From assembly GCF_913777625.1 (NCBI RefSeq), contig NZ_CAJYTI010000007.1, positions 26,576-90,575 on the forward strand: a stretch of 64,000 nucleotides of DNA. The letters are read 5' to 3'. Within the stretch, counting starts at the first letter, position 1. Every line of letters begins with the position of its first letter. The translations under genes were made by a program, and so were the position numbers. The notes beneath the pieces are model-generated. The model saw only the letters and a list, made by a program, of their open reading frames with translations. It ran no database searches and was not told where the DNA came from. Origin of the DNA: an uncultured Sphingomonas sp. (lineage in GTDB: Bacteria > Pseudomonadota > Alphaproteobacteria > Sphingomonadales > Sphingomonadaceae). Shown piece after piece: positions 9,419 to 20,434 of the stretch.

Positions 9419-10834
9419 TCAGGCGACCTTGTCGAACAGAGACAGGATGATCTTGGGCTGGTCGTTGGCAATCGACAGCGCCTTGGCAGCGAGCTGCTGC
9501 TTGATCTGCGCGGCCTGGAGCGCGGCCCACTCCTTCGCTAGATCGGCGTCGACCAGATTGCCGACGGCGCCGTCGAGTACGTCGCCAAGCTTGGAGTTGA
9601 ACGACGCGGCGCCGTCCAAGGCACGCGCCTTGCTGCCGAAATGGCTGAGCGCCGATTGGATCTGACTCTGGGCCCACGTCACCCTATCGACGATCGTGCT
9701 GACGTCGGCCCCATCGAGCGAGTCCAGGCCGAGGCCCTGCGCGGTGATGTCGCGAGAGCGCACGGTCGATTTGTCGCCGGTGAGGCTGGTGGTCACGTCG
9801 TAGTCGAAGGTATCGTAGCGCATGTCCGGGCCGTTGAGCGTCGTCGTGATGGTTGGCGTCACGATCGGGCTGCCGATCGGGCTCAAGGCCATCCCGGTGA
9901 CTGCCCATGCCGTACCGGGCGCGGCGCCGCCATCGTTGAACCGGAAGGTCAATGGTCCCTTGGCAGGATCATAATCGAAACTGACCACCTGCTTGCCGCT
10001 CACGGCTGTCGCTAGTCCGACCGCCCCGCCTCCGGCGGCATAGGACTGGCCGGTGGCAGCGATCCGCGTGCCATTCTGCAGCACCTCCATAGTATCGCCG
10101 ATGCCGAACGCGTCGAAAGCGACGTCTATCCGCCCTGCCTGCCCACCCGGACTATAGCTGAAGGTGGCCGCGGCGTTTTGTACGGTGGCCGGTTGAAGTT
10201 GCATCGCTGTTTCCGGATCGAGCGACGCAGGCGGCGGCGTCGCCACATCGGCGGGGAGGGACGTGTCGAGTTCGATGCCAGACTGGTTGGTGCCGAAGGT
10301 GCTGCCGATGATGGCTTGCGACGTGTTTTTGGGCAGGGCCGTCATATAGGCGAACATGGGCAGCGGTTGGCTGCCTGTCATTCTGATTTCCGTCCTGGTG
10401 CTGAAATGTGGGGTCAGGCGGCCGGCGAGCATGTTGGTGCCGTTGAAGTCGGCCGACTTGGCGACGGTGTCGATCTGCGAGACCAGCCCCTTGATGTCTT
10501 CGTAGATCGCGCTGCGGGCGCCGGTGTCCGTAATCCCGGTCAACCCGTACGCCCTCGACTTGATCTGGTTGACCAAGTCGCTGATACGCTCGGCGCCGCT
10601 GGCGGCGACGTCCAGCACCGAGCTCGCCCTTGCCATGTTCTGGCTGATCGCACGCCGCGCGCCGGCATCGCTGCGGAGGGATTGGGCGATGATGTAGCTC
10701 GCGCTGTCGTCCTTGGTGCCGTTCACCGTGCGGCCCGTGGTGATTCGCTGCTGGTGCAGTGTCACGTCGGCCGTGGCGTCATTCAGCGCCCGCACTGCCT
10801 GAGCAGCGGCCGTGTTGGTCAGAACTGAGAGCAT
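9419..10834 (-). CDS. Flagellin-family protein with a beta-rich central insert
   Basis: 471 residues. The N-terminal ~150 residues are flagellin D0/D1 helices (ALNDATADVTLHQQRITTG, then SASYIIAQSLRSD and ERISDLVNQIKSRAYGL). The C-terminal ~95 residues are the matching helices (LAKEWAALQAAQIKQQLAAK, ending near DQPKIILSLF). Residues of about 150-375 form a Gly/Thr-rich, beta-like insert. No other flagellar gene occurs in the window; the neighbours are pyrB and ruvX. GGAG precedes the ATG, and no clear sigma-28 promoter was seen. It could be a true filament subunit whose other genes lie elsewhere, or a cell-surface flagellin homologue of the kind reported in Sphingomonas sp. A1. Confidence 0.88.
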   Translation of the reverse strand: MLSVLTNTAAAQAVRALNDATADVTLHQQRITTGRTVNGTKDDSASYIIAQSLRSDAGARRAISQNMARASSVLDVAASGAERISDLVNQIKSRAYGLTGITDTGARSAIYEDIKGLVSQIDTVAKSADFNGTNMLAGRLTPHFSTRTEIRMTGSQPLPMFAYMTALPKNTSQAIIGSTFGTNQSGIELDTSLPADVATPPPASLDPETAMQLQPATVQNAAATFSYSPGGQAGRIDVAFDAFGIGDTMEVLQNGTRIAATGQSYAAGGGAVGLATAVSGKQVVSFDYDPAKGPLTFRFNDGGAAPGTAWAVTGMALSPIGSPIVTPTITTTLNGPDMRYDTFDYDVTTSLTGDKSTVRSRDITAQGLGLDSLDGADVSTIVDRVTWAQSQIQSALSHFGSKARALDGAASFNSKLGDVLDGAVGNLVDADLAKEWAALQAAQIKQQLAAKALSIANDQPKIILSLFDKVA

Positions 10835-10917
10835 ATTCTATCTCCGTTTCCGTCCCACATCGGGTAGCGAAACGAAGTAAATGGAATGTCACCGCAACCG
10901 GGCTTTTTCTGATATAT

Positions 10918-11379
10918 TCAAGTATTCACAAGCGCATCGATCGCGCCTTGCAGGATATAGGCGGCGGCCATCTTGTCGATCAGCTCGGCGCGCTTGGCGC
11001 GGCTGGCGTCCTGTTCGATTAGCGTGCGTTCCACGGCGACCGTGGACCAGCGTTCATCCCACATCAGGATCGGCAGCCCCATGTCCTCAACATTGCGGGC
11101 AAAGGCGCGCGTCGACTGGGTCCGCGGGCTGTCGGTGCCGTCGAGGTTGAGCGGCAGGCCGATTACCATGCCGACCACCTGCTGCGCGGCGATCAGCTCG
11201 GCGAGCGCGGCCTTGTCCTTGGTGAACTTGGAGCGCCGGATCAGCTGGGCGGGGCTCGCGAAGCTCCAGCCGGCATCGCAGAGCGCGGTGCCGATCGTCT
11301 TGGTGCCGACGTCGAGGCCGATCAGGCGGCCGCCCTGCGGCAGGGCGGCGCGGAAGTCGCTGGGGATGGTCGTGATCAC
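10918..11379 (-). CDS. ruvX: RuvX/YqgF-family Holliday-junction resolvase-like nuclease
   Basis: 153 residues, normal for the family. RNase H-like fold with [10 protein letters not shown] (catalytic Asp near 23), [11 protein letters not shown] in the middle, and WDERWST near 107 (second acidic pair). Members of this family process the 5' end of pre-16S rRNA and may act on branched DNA. Separated from the Lrp-type gene upstream by 39 bp. Confidence 0.9.
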   Translation of the reverse strand: MITTIPSDFRAALPQGGRLIGLDVGTKTIGTALCDAGWSFASPAQLIRRSKFTKDKAALAELIAAQQVVGMVIGLPLNLDGTDSPRTQSTRAFARNVEDMGLPILMWDERWSTVAVERTLIEQDASRAKRAELIDKMAAAYILQGAIDALVNT

Positions 11380-11418
11380 CGCGCGGCTATAGGGCGTGGA
11401 CGACGCCCATGCGAGGCC

Positions 11419-11880
11419 TCAGATCGGCAATTCGGTGGTCGACTTGATCTCGGACAGCGCCACCACCGAGTTGATTTCCTGGATGCCGGGCAATTTGCTC
11501 AGCTTCTCGAAGAAGAAGCGCTCATAGGCGTCGATATCCTCGGCGACGATGCGCAGCATGAAGTCGACCGTGCCCATCAGCACATAGGCATCGAGCACCT
11601 CGGGGAATCCCCGGATCGCGGTGCTGAACTCGTCGAGATTGGCGCGGCCATGCGCGTTCAGCTTCACCTGCGCGAAGATGTGCGCGTTGAGCCCCACCTT
11701 GCGCCGATCGACCAGCGCCACGCGCTTGCGGATCACACCCTCGCGTTCGAGCCGGTCGACCCGGCGCCAGCAGGGGGAGGGGGACAGGCCGATCCGCTCC
11801 GCCAGCTCGGCAGTGGTGAGGCTCGCGTCCTGCTGGAGTTCGCGGAGAATTTTGCGTTCATGCGGATCAAGATCGGTCAT
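11419..11880 (-). CDS. Lrp/AsnC-family transcriptional regulator
   Basis: 153 residues. N-terminal winged helix (about 1-55: LRELQQDASLTTAELAERIG and SPSPCWRRVDRLEREGVI) and a C-terminal ligand-binding RAM/AsnC domain (about 65-150, with VLDAYVLMGTVDFMLRIVA). Lrp proteins form octamers and sense amino acids. It is divergent from the amino-acid dehydrogenase at 12006, which is its most likely target. Confidence 0.92.
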   Translation of the reverse strand: MTDLDPHERKILRELQQDASLTTAELAERIGLSPSPCWRRVDRLEREGVIRKRVALVDRRKVGLNAHIFAQVKLNAHGRANLDEFSTAIRGFPEVLDAYVLMGTVDFMLRIVAEDIDAYERFFFEKLSKLPGIQEINSVVALSEIKSTTELPI

Positions 11881-12005
11881 ATATTGCGACTATAGAGGCG
11901 TATTGGGTAAAAATAACCCGAAAACATGCCTCTGGCGCCCCAACTAGGGCAAGCATCACCTCGTCACCCCTGCCACATTAGCCGCATCGAAAAGGGAGTT
12001 TCACG
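11881..12005 (+). promoter_or_regulatory. Divergent Lrp / amino-acid-dehydrogenase control region
   Basis: A 125-bp spacer, AT-rich for this genome. Its centre holds an imperfect nested dyad: outer arms AGAGGC (11894-11899) and GCCTCT (11928-11933), inner arms GGGT (11905-11908) and ACCC (11916-11919) around an A-rich core. Lrp proteins favour bendable AT-rich dyads, so this is a likely autoregulatory and target site. The role is inferred. Confidence 0.35.
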
Positions 12006-13067
12006 ATGGTGGTGCGGGTGCAGGACGAGAGCCTGGTCGAAGAAGTGTTGATGCTGAAGGATGCCGAGGCCGGACTGGACGGCGTGATCGCGGTGCATTC
12101 CACCGTGCTCGGGCCGGGGGCGGGCGGGTGCCGCTTCTGGCACTATGCCGATGGCGAGGCCGCCTTTGCCGATGCGGTGCGGCTGGCCGAGGGGATGAGC
12201 TACAAGAACGCGCTGGCCGGCCTGCCGCTGGGCGGCGCCAAGGCGGTGCTGCGGCGGCCGGTGGGTGACTTCGATCGCGCGGCGTTGTTCCGCGCCTTTG
12301 GTCGGGCGGTGGCGCGGCTCGAGGGGCGCTATGTCACGGCAGAGGATGTCGGCACCGGCGTCGCGGACATGGAGGTGGTAGCCGGCGAGACGCGGCACGT
12401 TGCCGGACTGGTCCAGCGCCAGGGTCGGCCGGGCGGGGATCCGTCGCCGCATACCGCGCGCGGCGTGTTCGTGGCGATGGAGCATGCCGTGCGCCGCCGC
12501 CTGGGGCGCGAGCTGCGCGATTGCACGGTGGCGATCCAGGGCGTGGGACATGTCGGGAACGCGCTGGCGCAGTTGCTTCATACCGCAGGCGCGCGGCTGA
12601 TCGTTGCGGATGTCGATTCGGAGCGGGTCGCGCGGGTGGCGGTGGAGACGGGCGCCGAGGTGGCGTCGAGCGCGCAGGTGCTGGCGGCGCGGGCGGACGT
12701 CTTCGCGCCCTGCGCGCTGGGCGAGGTGTTCCACGCCGAATCGGTCGACGCGGTGCGTGCGCCGGTGATCTGTGGCGCGGCGAACAACCAATTGGCGACC
12801 CCGCAGGATGGCGAACGACTCGCGCGGCGCGGCATCCTCTACGCCCCCGATTATGTCGTGAACGCCGGTGGCATCATCAACGTGGCGGGCGAGTATCTCG
12901 GCTGGGCGCCGGAGGAGGTAGCGGCCCGTGTCGAGGCGACGGGGTCGCGGCTCGCAGCGGTGCTCGACCATGCCGAAGCGCAGGGACTGGCTCCGCATGC
13001 AGCGGCGGACGCGCTCGCCCGCGCGGCGATCGCCGCGGGGCGGGTGAAGACACCGATCGCCGCCTGA
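12006..13067 (+). CDS. Leu/Glu/Phe/Val dehydrogenase family protein
   Basis: 353 residues. NAD-dependent oxidative deamination of an amino acid to its 2-oxo acid. Seen: the substrate and catalytic lysines in MSYKNALAGLPLGGAKAV (Lys67, Lys79), GVADMEVVAGETRHVAG, and the Rossmann loop AIQGVGHVGN (about 177-186). The length and the GGAK motif fit leucine/valine dehydrogenases better than the longer glutamate enzymes. AAAGGGAG lies ahead of the ATG. Paired with a divergent Lrp regulator, which suggests induction by branched-chain or aromatic amino acids. Substrate specificity cannot be read from the sequence. Confidence 0.9.
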   Translation: MVVRVQDESLVEEVLMLKDAEAGLDGVIAVHSTVLGPGAGGCRFWHYADGEAAFADAVRLAEGMSYKNALAGLPLGGAKAVLRRPVGDFDRAALFRAFGRAVARLEGRYVTAEDVGTGVADMEVVAGETRHVAGLVQRQGRPGGDPSPHTARGVFVAMEHAVRRRLGRELRDCTVAIQGVGHVGNALAQLLHTAGARLIVADVDSERVARVAVETGAEVASSAQVLAARADVFAPCALGEVFHAESVDAVRAPVICGAANNQLATPQDGERLARRGILYAPDYVVNAGGIINVAGEYLGWAPEEVAARVEATGSRLAAVLDHAEAQGLAPHAAADALARAAIAAGRVKTPIAA

Positions 13068-14180
13068 TCAGCCCCCGCGCTTCTCGAACGCCGCGAGCCG
13101 GCGCGCCGCATCCGCCCGGACATTGGCCCAGAACAGGCTGTAGTCGAACACGTGATAGTTGTTCCCCGGCAGCACATATTGGCCGAAGTCCGGCGGGGCG
13201 GCGCCGATCGTCAGGATGCCGCGCCCGTCGCAGCGGGCGGGCACGCGGCCAGGCTCCAGATGCGCCGACTGCAGGTGCAGGTCCGGGATCAGCGATCCGA
13301 GATTGGCGCTGGCGGGCGCCGAGTCGCCGGGCTTGCCGGTGATCGGGTTGGTGCACAGCATCTTGGTGCCCGCGCGCGGCTGGCCGGTGAAGCCGGTGGT
13401 CGCATCGAAGGTATCGACGATCAGTGCCGGATCGGCCGGCTCGGCGAAGCTCTGCCAGGAGAGGATGCAGCCGGCCTGGTCCGACCCTGAACAGGCGGGG
13501 AGGCCCATCTTGGGCAGGTCTGCGGTCAGGGACACCGGCCAGCCAACGACATAGGCGGCGACCACGCGCTCGGCGACCGGCGTGCCCGCGACGCGTTCCG
13601 CCAGCAGCCGCGCGAGATGGAGCGCGCCCTGGCTGTGCCCGGCGAGGATGATCGGCCGGTCGCCGGCCTCGTGCAGGAACTCCTCGAACGCCGCAGCGAC
13701 GTCGCGATAGGCGAAGTCGAGCGCCTGCTGTGCCTGCGCCTTGCTGGTGAGGAAGGCGCCGAAGGTCGCCTGGCGGTAGCGCGGTGCCCAGATCGCGGCG
13801 CTGGCGTTGAAGGCGCTCGCCTGGCCGCGCAGGAACAGCTCGGCCCGGGCGTTGGCGTCCGGGTTGTCGAGCGGCGCGTTCCACTGCTTCGTATCGAGGA
13901 ACGAGGTCGGGTGGATGAAGAACAGCGCTGCGCGCGGGTTCGCCGCGGGGCTCTCGCCGGCGGGCGTCCATAGCGCGGGGTTGCCCGGCTTGTCCGGCCG
14001 CGCGATCCACATTTCCGCCCTGGCATAGTCGCGCGGGGTGACCGGGGGCAGCGCGGCGACCTCGCCGGCGGGCACCATGAACTGGCGCATCAGCTGGATG
14101 CCGTAGAGCCGATAGGCGAACATGGAAGCAACGCCGAGCATGATCAGGATCGCAACCGCATAGAGAAATTTCCGGGCCAA
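13068..14180 (-). CDS. DUF3089 alpha/beta-hydrolase-like membrane-anchored protein
   Basis: 370 residues. An N-terminal membrane anchor (FLYAVAILIMLGVASMFAY, about 4-22), then an alpha/beta-hydrolase core: ALFFIHPTSFLD near 85 and the nucleophile elbow ILAGHSQGALH near 165. The pattern fits the DUF3089 family. The start is taken as TTG at 14180 with GGAGAGG upstream; the frame remains open further upstream but has no family similarity there. The substrate is unknown. Convergent with the dehydrogenase, with adjacent stops. Confidence 0.8.
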   Translation of the reverse strand: MARKFLYAVAILIMLGVASMFAYRLYGIQLMRQFMVPAGEVAALPPVTPRDYARAEMWIARPDKPGNPALWTPAGESPAANPRAALFFIHPTSFLDTKQWNAPLDNPDANARAELFLRGQASAFNASAAIWAPRYRQATFGAFLTSKAQAQQALDFAYRDVAAAFEEFLHEAGDRPIILAGHSQGALHLARLLAERVAGTPVAERVVAAYVVGWPVSLTADLPKMGLPACSGSDQAGCILSWQSFAEPADPALIVDTFDATTGFTGQPRAGTKMLCTNPITGKPGDSAPASANLGSLIPDLHLQSAHLEPGRVPARCDGRGILTIGAAPPDFGQYVLPGNNYHVFDYSLFWANVRADAARRLAAFEKRGG

Positions 14181-14327
14181 TCGGCCTCTCCATTGTGCAA
14201 TGCAGCATAAACAGGCGGGGACGCAATCGCGTTCCGGCCAGTGTTGCGTGCGAAGGATGCAACCGCAAGTGCCGAAGCGCGATCGGGGCGCTTGAAGGGG
14301 CGCGGCTCGGCTGTTAGGCGCAATGCC

Positions 14328-14615
14328 ATGTCCGTAGACACCGCAACCGTGAAGAAAGTGGCGAACCTGGCGCGTATCGCGATCAGCGACGCCGACGCCG
14401 AGCGCCTCGCGCCCGAACTCAACAACATCCTGGGCTGGATCGAGCAGCTCGGCGAGGTCGACACCAAGGATGTCGCGCCGATGACGGCGGTGATGCCCAA
14501 CACGCTGCGCCTGCGGCCGGACGTGATCACGGACGGCAACCAGCGCGATGCCGTGCTGGCGAACGCGCCGCAGGGCGATCATGGCTTCTTCACGGTTCCG
14601 AAGGTGGTGGAATGA
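14328..14615 (+). CDS. gatC: Glutamyl-tRNA(Gln)/aspartyl-tRNA(Asn) amidotransferase subunit C
   Basis: 95 residues, typical for GatC. Seen: [20 protein letters not shown] at the N-terminus, [16 protein letters not shown], and a C-terminal [17 protein letters not shown]. GatC stabilises the GatAB complex that amidates mischarged Glu-tRNA(Gln) or Asp-tRNA(Asn). Its stop overlaps the gatA start by 4 bp. Confidence 0.95.
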   Translation: MSVDTATVKKVANLARIAISDADAERLAPELNNILGWIEQLGEVDTKDVAPMTAVMPNTLRLRPDVITDGNQRDAVLANAPQGDHGFFTVPKVVE

Positions 14616-16093
14616 GCACGCTGACCGATCTGGGCGTCGCCGCCATCCGCAACGGCGTGCGCGACGGCGACTTCTCCGCGCGCGAAGTGGCCGAGGCGTT
14701 CAACACGGCTGTCGCCGGTGCCAAGGCGCTCAATGCCTTCATCGTCGAGACCCCCGAGCATGCGCTGGCCGCCGCCGACGCCGCCGACAAGGCGCGGGCC
14801 GCGGGCGAGACGCTCAAGCCGCTGGCCGGCGTGCCGATCGGCATGAAGGACCTGTTCGCCACCAAGGGCGTGCAGACCACCGCCGCCAGCCGCATCCTCG
14901 AAGGCTTCAAGCCGGAGTATGAATCCACCGTCTCGCACAAGCTGTGGGACGCGGGCGCCGGCATGCTCGGCAAGCTCAACCTCGACCAGTTCGCGATGGG
15001 CTCGTCGAACGAGACCAGCTATTTCGGCAACGTGATCTCGCCGTGGCGGCGGGGCGAGGGCGACACCACGCCGCTCGCGCCCGGCGGCTCCTCGGGTGGC
15101 AGCTCGGCGGCGATCGCGGCGCGGCTCTGCCCGGCGGCGACCGGCACCGACACCGGCGGCTCGATCCGCCAGCCGGCGGCGTTCACCGGCATTTCAGGTA
15201 TCAAGCCCACCTATGGCCGCTGCTCGCGCTGGGGCGTGGTGGCATTCGCCTCCTCGCTCGACCAGCCGGGGCCGATGGCGCACGACGTGCGCGACTGCGC
15301 GATCCTGCTTGAGGCGATGGCGGGCTTCGATCCCAAGGATTCGACTTCGCTCGACATGGCCGTGCCGGCCTGGGAGGCGGGCCTCTCCGCCGATCTGCGC
15401 GGCAAGCGCGTCGGCATCCCGGCCGAGTACCGGATGGACGGCACGCCGGCCGAGATCGAGGCGCTGTGGCAGCAGGGCATCGACTGGCTGAAGGATGCGG
15501 GCGCCGAGATCGTCGAGGTCAGCCTGCCGCACACCAAATACGCGCTGCCGGCCTATTACATCATCGCCCCGGCCGAGGCCTCCTCGAACCTCGCCCGCTA
15601 TGACGGCGTGCGCTATGGCCTGCGCGAGCTGGCCGAGGGCCAGAACCTGCAGGACATGTACGCCGCCACCCGCGCCGCCGGTTTCGGCGACGAGGTGAAG
15701 CGCCGCATCCTGATCGGCACCTATGTGCTCTCGGCAGGCTTCTACGACGCCTATTACACCCAGGCGCAGAAGGTCCGCACGCTGATCGCGCGCGACTTCG
15801 ACAATGCCTGGAGCCAGTGCGACCTGCTGCTCACTCCCACGGCGCCGAGCGCGGCGTTCGGGCTGGGCGAGAAGGTCGATCCGCTGGCGATGTATCTCAA
15901 CGACGTATTCACCGTGCCGGCGAGCCTCGCCGGCGTGCCCGCTATGAGCGTGCCGGGCGGGCTGGACGCGGCGGGCCTGCCGCTGGGCCTGCAGATCATC
16001 GGCAAGCCGTTCGACGAGCAGGGCGTGCTCAACGCCGGCCTCGCGATCGAGCAGCGCGCGGGGTTTGCAGCGCGTCCGAAGGCCTGGTGGTAA
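14612..16093 (+). CDS. gatA: Glutamyl-tRNA(Gln) amidotransferase subunit A
   Basis: 493 residues. Amidase-signature enzyme that releases ammonia from glutamine for the GatB site. Catalytic triad seen: Lys79 in [10 protein letters not shown], cis-Ser160 in PGGSSGGSS, and Ser184 in [11 protein letters not shown]. Full length and coupled to gatC. gatB lies 1.2 kb downstream, separated by a repeat and an opposite-strand glycosyltransferase gene. Confidence 0.97.
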   Translation: MSTLTDLGVAAIRNGVRDGDFSAREVAEAFNTAVAGAKALNAFIVETPEHALAAADAADKARAAGETLKPLAGVPIGMKDLFATKGVQTTAASRILEGFKPEYESTVSHKLWDAGAGMLGKLNLDQFAMGSSNETSYFGNVISPWRRGEGDTTPLAPGGSSGGSSAAIAARLCPAATGTDTGGSIRQPAAFTGISGIKPTYGRCSRWGVVAFASSLDQPGPMAHDVRDCAILLEAMAGFDPKDSTSLDMAVPAWEAGLSADLRGKRVGIPAEYRMDGTPAEIEALWQQGIDWLKDAGAEIVEVSLPHTKYALPAYYIIAPAEASSNLARYDGVRYGLRELAEGQNLQDMYAATRAAGFGDEVKRRILIGTYVLSAGFYDAYYTQAQKVRTLIARDFDNAWSQCDLLLTPTAPSAAFGLGEKVDPLAMYLNDVFTVPASLAGVPAMSVPGGLDAAGLPLGLQIIGKPFDEQGVLNAGLAIEQRAGFAARPKAWW

Positions 16094-16096
16094 TCT

Positions 16097-16243
16097 AAAG
16101 ATCCTCCCCGGAACGGGGAGGGGGACCGCGCTGCGCCGCAGCGTGGTGGAGGGGGATCGCAGCGAGGGACTCGCTTGTGGAGGGCCCCCTCCACCATTCG
16201 CTGGCGCGAATGGTCCCACCTCCCCGTGCCGGGGAGGATCTTT
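16097..16243. repeat. Palindrome-bounded intergenic repeat, copy A
   Basis: 147 bp bounded by a perfect inverted repeat: AAAGATCCTCCCC at 16097-16109 and its complement at 16231-16243. Each end folds into its own GC hairpin, CCTCCCCGGAACGGGGAGG on the left and CCTCCCCGTGCCGGGGAGG on the right. It fills the gap between the convergent gatA and glycosyltransferase genes and touches the stop codon of the latter. Related copies lie at about 22531-22674 and 61456-61590. Confidence 0.85.
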
Positions 16244-17200
16244 CTACCCCTGCACGATCGGCACGGCGAGGTAGGCCAGCCGTCGCACTTCGCGCCGGCC
16301 GCGCACCACCGTGTCGAGGATCAGCCCGGTAAAGAAGCTCAGCGTCGCGACGATCGACAGGCCGGTGACCAGTACCGCCGTCGGCAGGCGCGGCACCTGG
16401 CCGGTGTGCCAGTAGGTGATCGCCAGGGGGATGGCGAGCAGCACCGCCAGCAGCGCCAGCACGCCTGCGATGCCGCCGAAGAACAGGATCGGCCGTTCGA
16501 TCCGGAACAGCGTGACGATCGTGTTCAGGATCCGCCAGCCGTCGCGATAGGTGGAGAGCTTGGAGGTCGAGCCCTCGGGCCGCGCTGCATAGGCGGTGAC
16601 GATCTCCGCCACCGGCATGCGCAGTTCCAGCGCGTGGATGCTGATCTCGGTCTCGATCTCGAACCCGGCGGAGAGCACGGGAAAGCTCTTCACGAAGCGC
16701 CGCGAGAACACGCGGTAGCCCGACAGGATGTCGCTGAAGCTGCGGCCGAACAGCTGCGCCAGCATGCCGGTGAGCATCCGGTTGCCGAACCGGTGCCCGC
16801 GCCGATAGGCCAGCTCCACCTCGGACTTGCGCGCGCCGACCACCATGTCGAGCTGTTCGTCGAGCAGCCGCTCGATCAGCGCAGGCGCCGCATCGGCGTC
16901 ATAGGTAAGGTCGCCGTCCGAGAGGACGTACACGTCCGCCTCGATATCGGCGAACATGCGGCGGACGACATTGCCCTTGCCCTGCATCCGCTCGCTGCGC
17001 ACCACGGCGCCGGCGGCTTGCGCCACCTCGATCGTCCGGTCGCGGCTGTTGTTGTCGTACACATAGACCGTCGCGCCGGGCAGGCTGGTGCGGAATGCCT
17101 CGACGGTGCGGGCGATCGCCACCTCTTCGTTGTAGCAGGGCAGCAGCACCGCCACCCGCAGACCCGCAACCCGTTCCTGAAATCCAGCCTTCACCGTCAT
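16244..17200 (-). CDS. GT2-family membrane glycosyltransferase
   Basis: 318 residues. Cytosolic GT-A domain with PCYNEEVAIART (21-32), the metal-binding DGD in VLSDGDLTYDAD (Asp95 and Asp97), and the SGYRVFSRRF motif. Two C-terminal transmembrane helices follow (about 235-257 and 270-292). This layout fits DPM1/GtrB-like enzymes that load sugars on polyprenyl phosphate or build surface glycans. The start is ATG 17200 with GGGGA upstream. It sits alone on the minus strand between gatA and gatB. Acceptor and donor are unknown. Confidence 0.87.
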   Translation of the reverse strand: MTVKAGFQERVAGLRVAVLLPCYNEEVAIARTVEAFRTSLPGATVYVYDNNSRDRTIEVAQAAGAVVRSERMQGKGNVVRRMFADIEADVYVLSDGDLTYDADAAPALIERLLDEQLDMVVGARKSEVELAYRRGHRFGNRMLTGMLAQLFGRSFSDILSGYRVFSRRFVKSFPVLSAGFEIETEISIHALELRMPVAEIVTAYAARPEGSTSKLSTYRDGWRILNTIVTLFRIERPILFFGGIAGVLALLAVLLAIPLAITYWHTGQVPRLPTAVLVTGLSIVATLSFFTGLILDTVVRGRREVRRLAYLAVPIVQG

Positions 17201-17330
17201 GGTCCCCGACGCTTCCCGATCGGCGGCGCCTAGTCGACTCGGGCACGCCGCGCAATTGGGCGCTGGACCTGAGGACGACGACGCGCGATAGGCAGAGCCA
17301 CGCATATTCCCATTACCTTGTGAAGAGCAC

Positions 17331-18842
<1,512 letters not shown>

Positions 18843-18855
18843 GGGAGGCGAGGGG

Positions 18856-19473
18856 ATGCTGCGTCGACTGGTCGTCCTGGCCCTGTGCCTGGTTCCGCTG
18901 GCCGCTTCGGCGCAGACCGCGCCCGCGCCGGCATCCCCACCTGCCAACCCGAAGGTCGCGCTGGAAACCAGTGCCGGCCGGATGGTGGTGGAGGTGTATC
19001 TCGACAAGGCGCCCGTCTCCGCGCGCAACTTCCTGCGCTATGTCGATACCAAGCGGCTGGACGGGGTGGTGTTCTACCGCACGGTCAAGCCGGCCGACCA
19101 TTTCGGCTTCGTCCAGTTCGGTATCCAGAACGCAGCCGCGAAGATGTTCCCGCCGATCAAGCATGAGCCGACCAGCGAAACCGGCGTCAAGCATCTGGAC
19201 GGCACGCTTTCGCTGCCGCGCCTCGCCCCCGGCAGTGCGCGCGGCGAGTTCACCATCATGGTCGGGGACCAGCCGTCGTTCGATGCGGACCCGAGCAAGC
19301 CCGGCGACAATCTCGGCTATGCCGCGTTCGGCCGGGTGATCGAGGGCAAGGAGGTGCTGCTCAAGATCTTCGACGCACCGACCTCGCCGACAAAGACGAT
19401 CATGGGCAGTTTCAAGGGCGAGGTGCCCGAAGCACCGGTGAAGATCTCCTCGGCGCGGCGCATCGCCGGTTGA
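18856..19473 (+). CDS. Periplasmic cyclophilin-type peptidyl-prolyl isomerase
   Basis: 205 residues. A signal peptide (cut after LAASAQ, about residue 22) precedes a bacterial-type cyclophilin domain: VALETSAGRMVVEVYLDKAP, ARNFLRYVD, FYRTVKP (catalytic Arg), and YAAFGRVIEGKEVL. Catalyses proline cis/trans isomerisation during folding of exported proteins. GGGAGGCGAGG lies ahead of the ATG. It is 13 bp after gatB, so probably in the same transcript. Confidence 0.9.
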   Translation: MLRRLVVLALCLVPLAASAQTAPAPASPPANPKVALETSAGRMVVEVYLDKAPVSARNFLRYVDTKRLDGVVFYRTVKPADHFGFVQFGIQNAAAKMFPPIKHEPTSETGVKHLDGTLSLPRLAPGSARGEFTIMVGDQPSFDADPSKPGDNLGYAAFGRVIEGKEVLLKIFDAPTSPTKTIMGSFKGEVPEAPVKISSARRIAG

Positions 19474-19479
19474 GGGGCG

Positions 19480-20199
19480 TCAAAGCGCCTGCGGGTCGAG
19501 ATAGAGATAGCCGGGATCGAATTCGGCGAGTCGCTTGAGGCCCGACAGGTCCTGGAACGAGACGCGGCCGGCGCGGAACTCGACCAACCCGCGCTCGCGC
19601 AGTTCACGCAGCACGCGGTTCACATGCACGGGCGTGAGGCCCAGGCATTCGGCCAGCTCGGCCTGGCTCATGGCCAGCGCATACCCGTCCGCTTCGGCGA
19701 GACCGACGACGCCGAGCCGCACATGCAGTTCACAAAACAGGTGGGCGGCACGCTGGATGGCCGAACGGCGGCCCAGCGACACTTCCCATTCCCGGTGGAT
19801 TGCGGCGTCGACGTTCGTCGAATACCACATCACCCGCGTCAGGTGCGGCATCGTCTCGGTGATCTTACGGAGCCGCGTATGCGACGAACGGGCGATGGTG
19901 CACGGAGTCAGCGCCAGCAGCGCATGGTCCAGGCGCTTTAGGGTGAAGCCGTGGAGATCGGCGAAATCACCCGCGACATGCACATGGGTGATCTGGCGCT
20001 GGCCGTTCTTGAGGTCCTTGTACCGGCCGACCAGTCCGTCGAGCAGCAGCGTGGAGTAATTGAGTTCCTCGCCGGCGCGCACGATGGTGCGGCCGGCGGG
20101 GTGGACGACGGTATCGACGATCGTCTCGCGGATCGCCGCTTCCTCCTCCGCGCTGATCGTGTCGCGAAGGCGCAGTTTGAGTAGATGGCGTTCGATCAT
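19480..20199 (-). CDS. Crp/Fnr-family transcriptional regulator
   Basis: 239 residues. N-terminal cyclic-nucleotide-binding-like beta-roll (about 25-125, with NYSTLLLDGLVGRYKDL and HVHVAGDFADLHGF) and a C-terminal Crp-type HTH (about 150-225: MSQAELAECLGLTPVHVNRV). No cysteine cluster typical of FNR iron-sulfur proteins is seen, so it is not an oxygen-sensing FNR. Effector and targets are unknown. The tiny gene at 20228 lies 28 bp upstream on the same strand. Confidence 0.9.
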   Translation of the reverse strand: MIERHLLKLRLRDTISAEEEAAIRETIVDTVVHPAGRTIVRAGEELNYSTLLLDGLVGRYKDLKNGQRQITHVHVAGDFADLHGFTLKRLDHALLALTPCTIARSSHTRLRKITETMPHLTRVMWYSTNVDAAIHREWEVSLGRRSAIQRAAHLFCELHVRLGVVGLAEADGYALAMSQAELAECLGLTPVHVNRVLRELRERGLVEFRAGRVSFQDLSGLKRLAEFDPGYLYLDPQAL

Positions 20200-20227
20200 C
20201 GTGGCGGCTCGGCTCCGGTCGCGGGGC

Positions 20228-20416
20228 TTATTGCTGGTTGAGATCCTGGTTCTTCACGACGCCGTCGGCGCCGTTCTCGCCGCCGGCACCCAGCGGCACG
20301 GCCCGCTTCAGCGGCAGGCCGTCCTTGGCGGCGGCATCGGCGGCGTCGGAGCGTGCCTCAACGGCCTGCTGGATGTCGGAGCGGGGATCTTCGCGGTCGT
20401 TGGTGGGATCAGGCAT
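20228..20416 (-). CDS. Small acidic hypothetical protein
   Basis: 62 residues, hydrophilic and Asp/Ala-rich (DREDPRSDIQQAVEARSDAA), with no signal peptide or membrane segment. The start is set at the second ATG (20416), because AAGGAA is spaced 7 bp ahead of it; the first ATG (20422) is too close to that site. It lies between a proline-rich mini-gene and the Crp/Fnr gene, all on the minus strand. No function recognised. Confidence 0.6.
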   Translation of the reverse strand: MPDPTNDREDPRSDIQQAVEARSDAADAAAKDGLPLKRAVPLGAGGENGADGVVKNQDLNQQ

Positions 20417-20434
20417 ATGCATTTCCTTCAGGGT

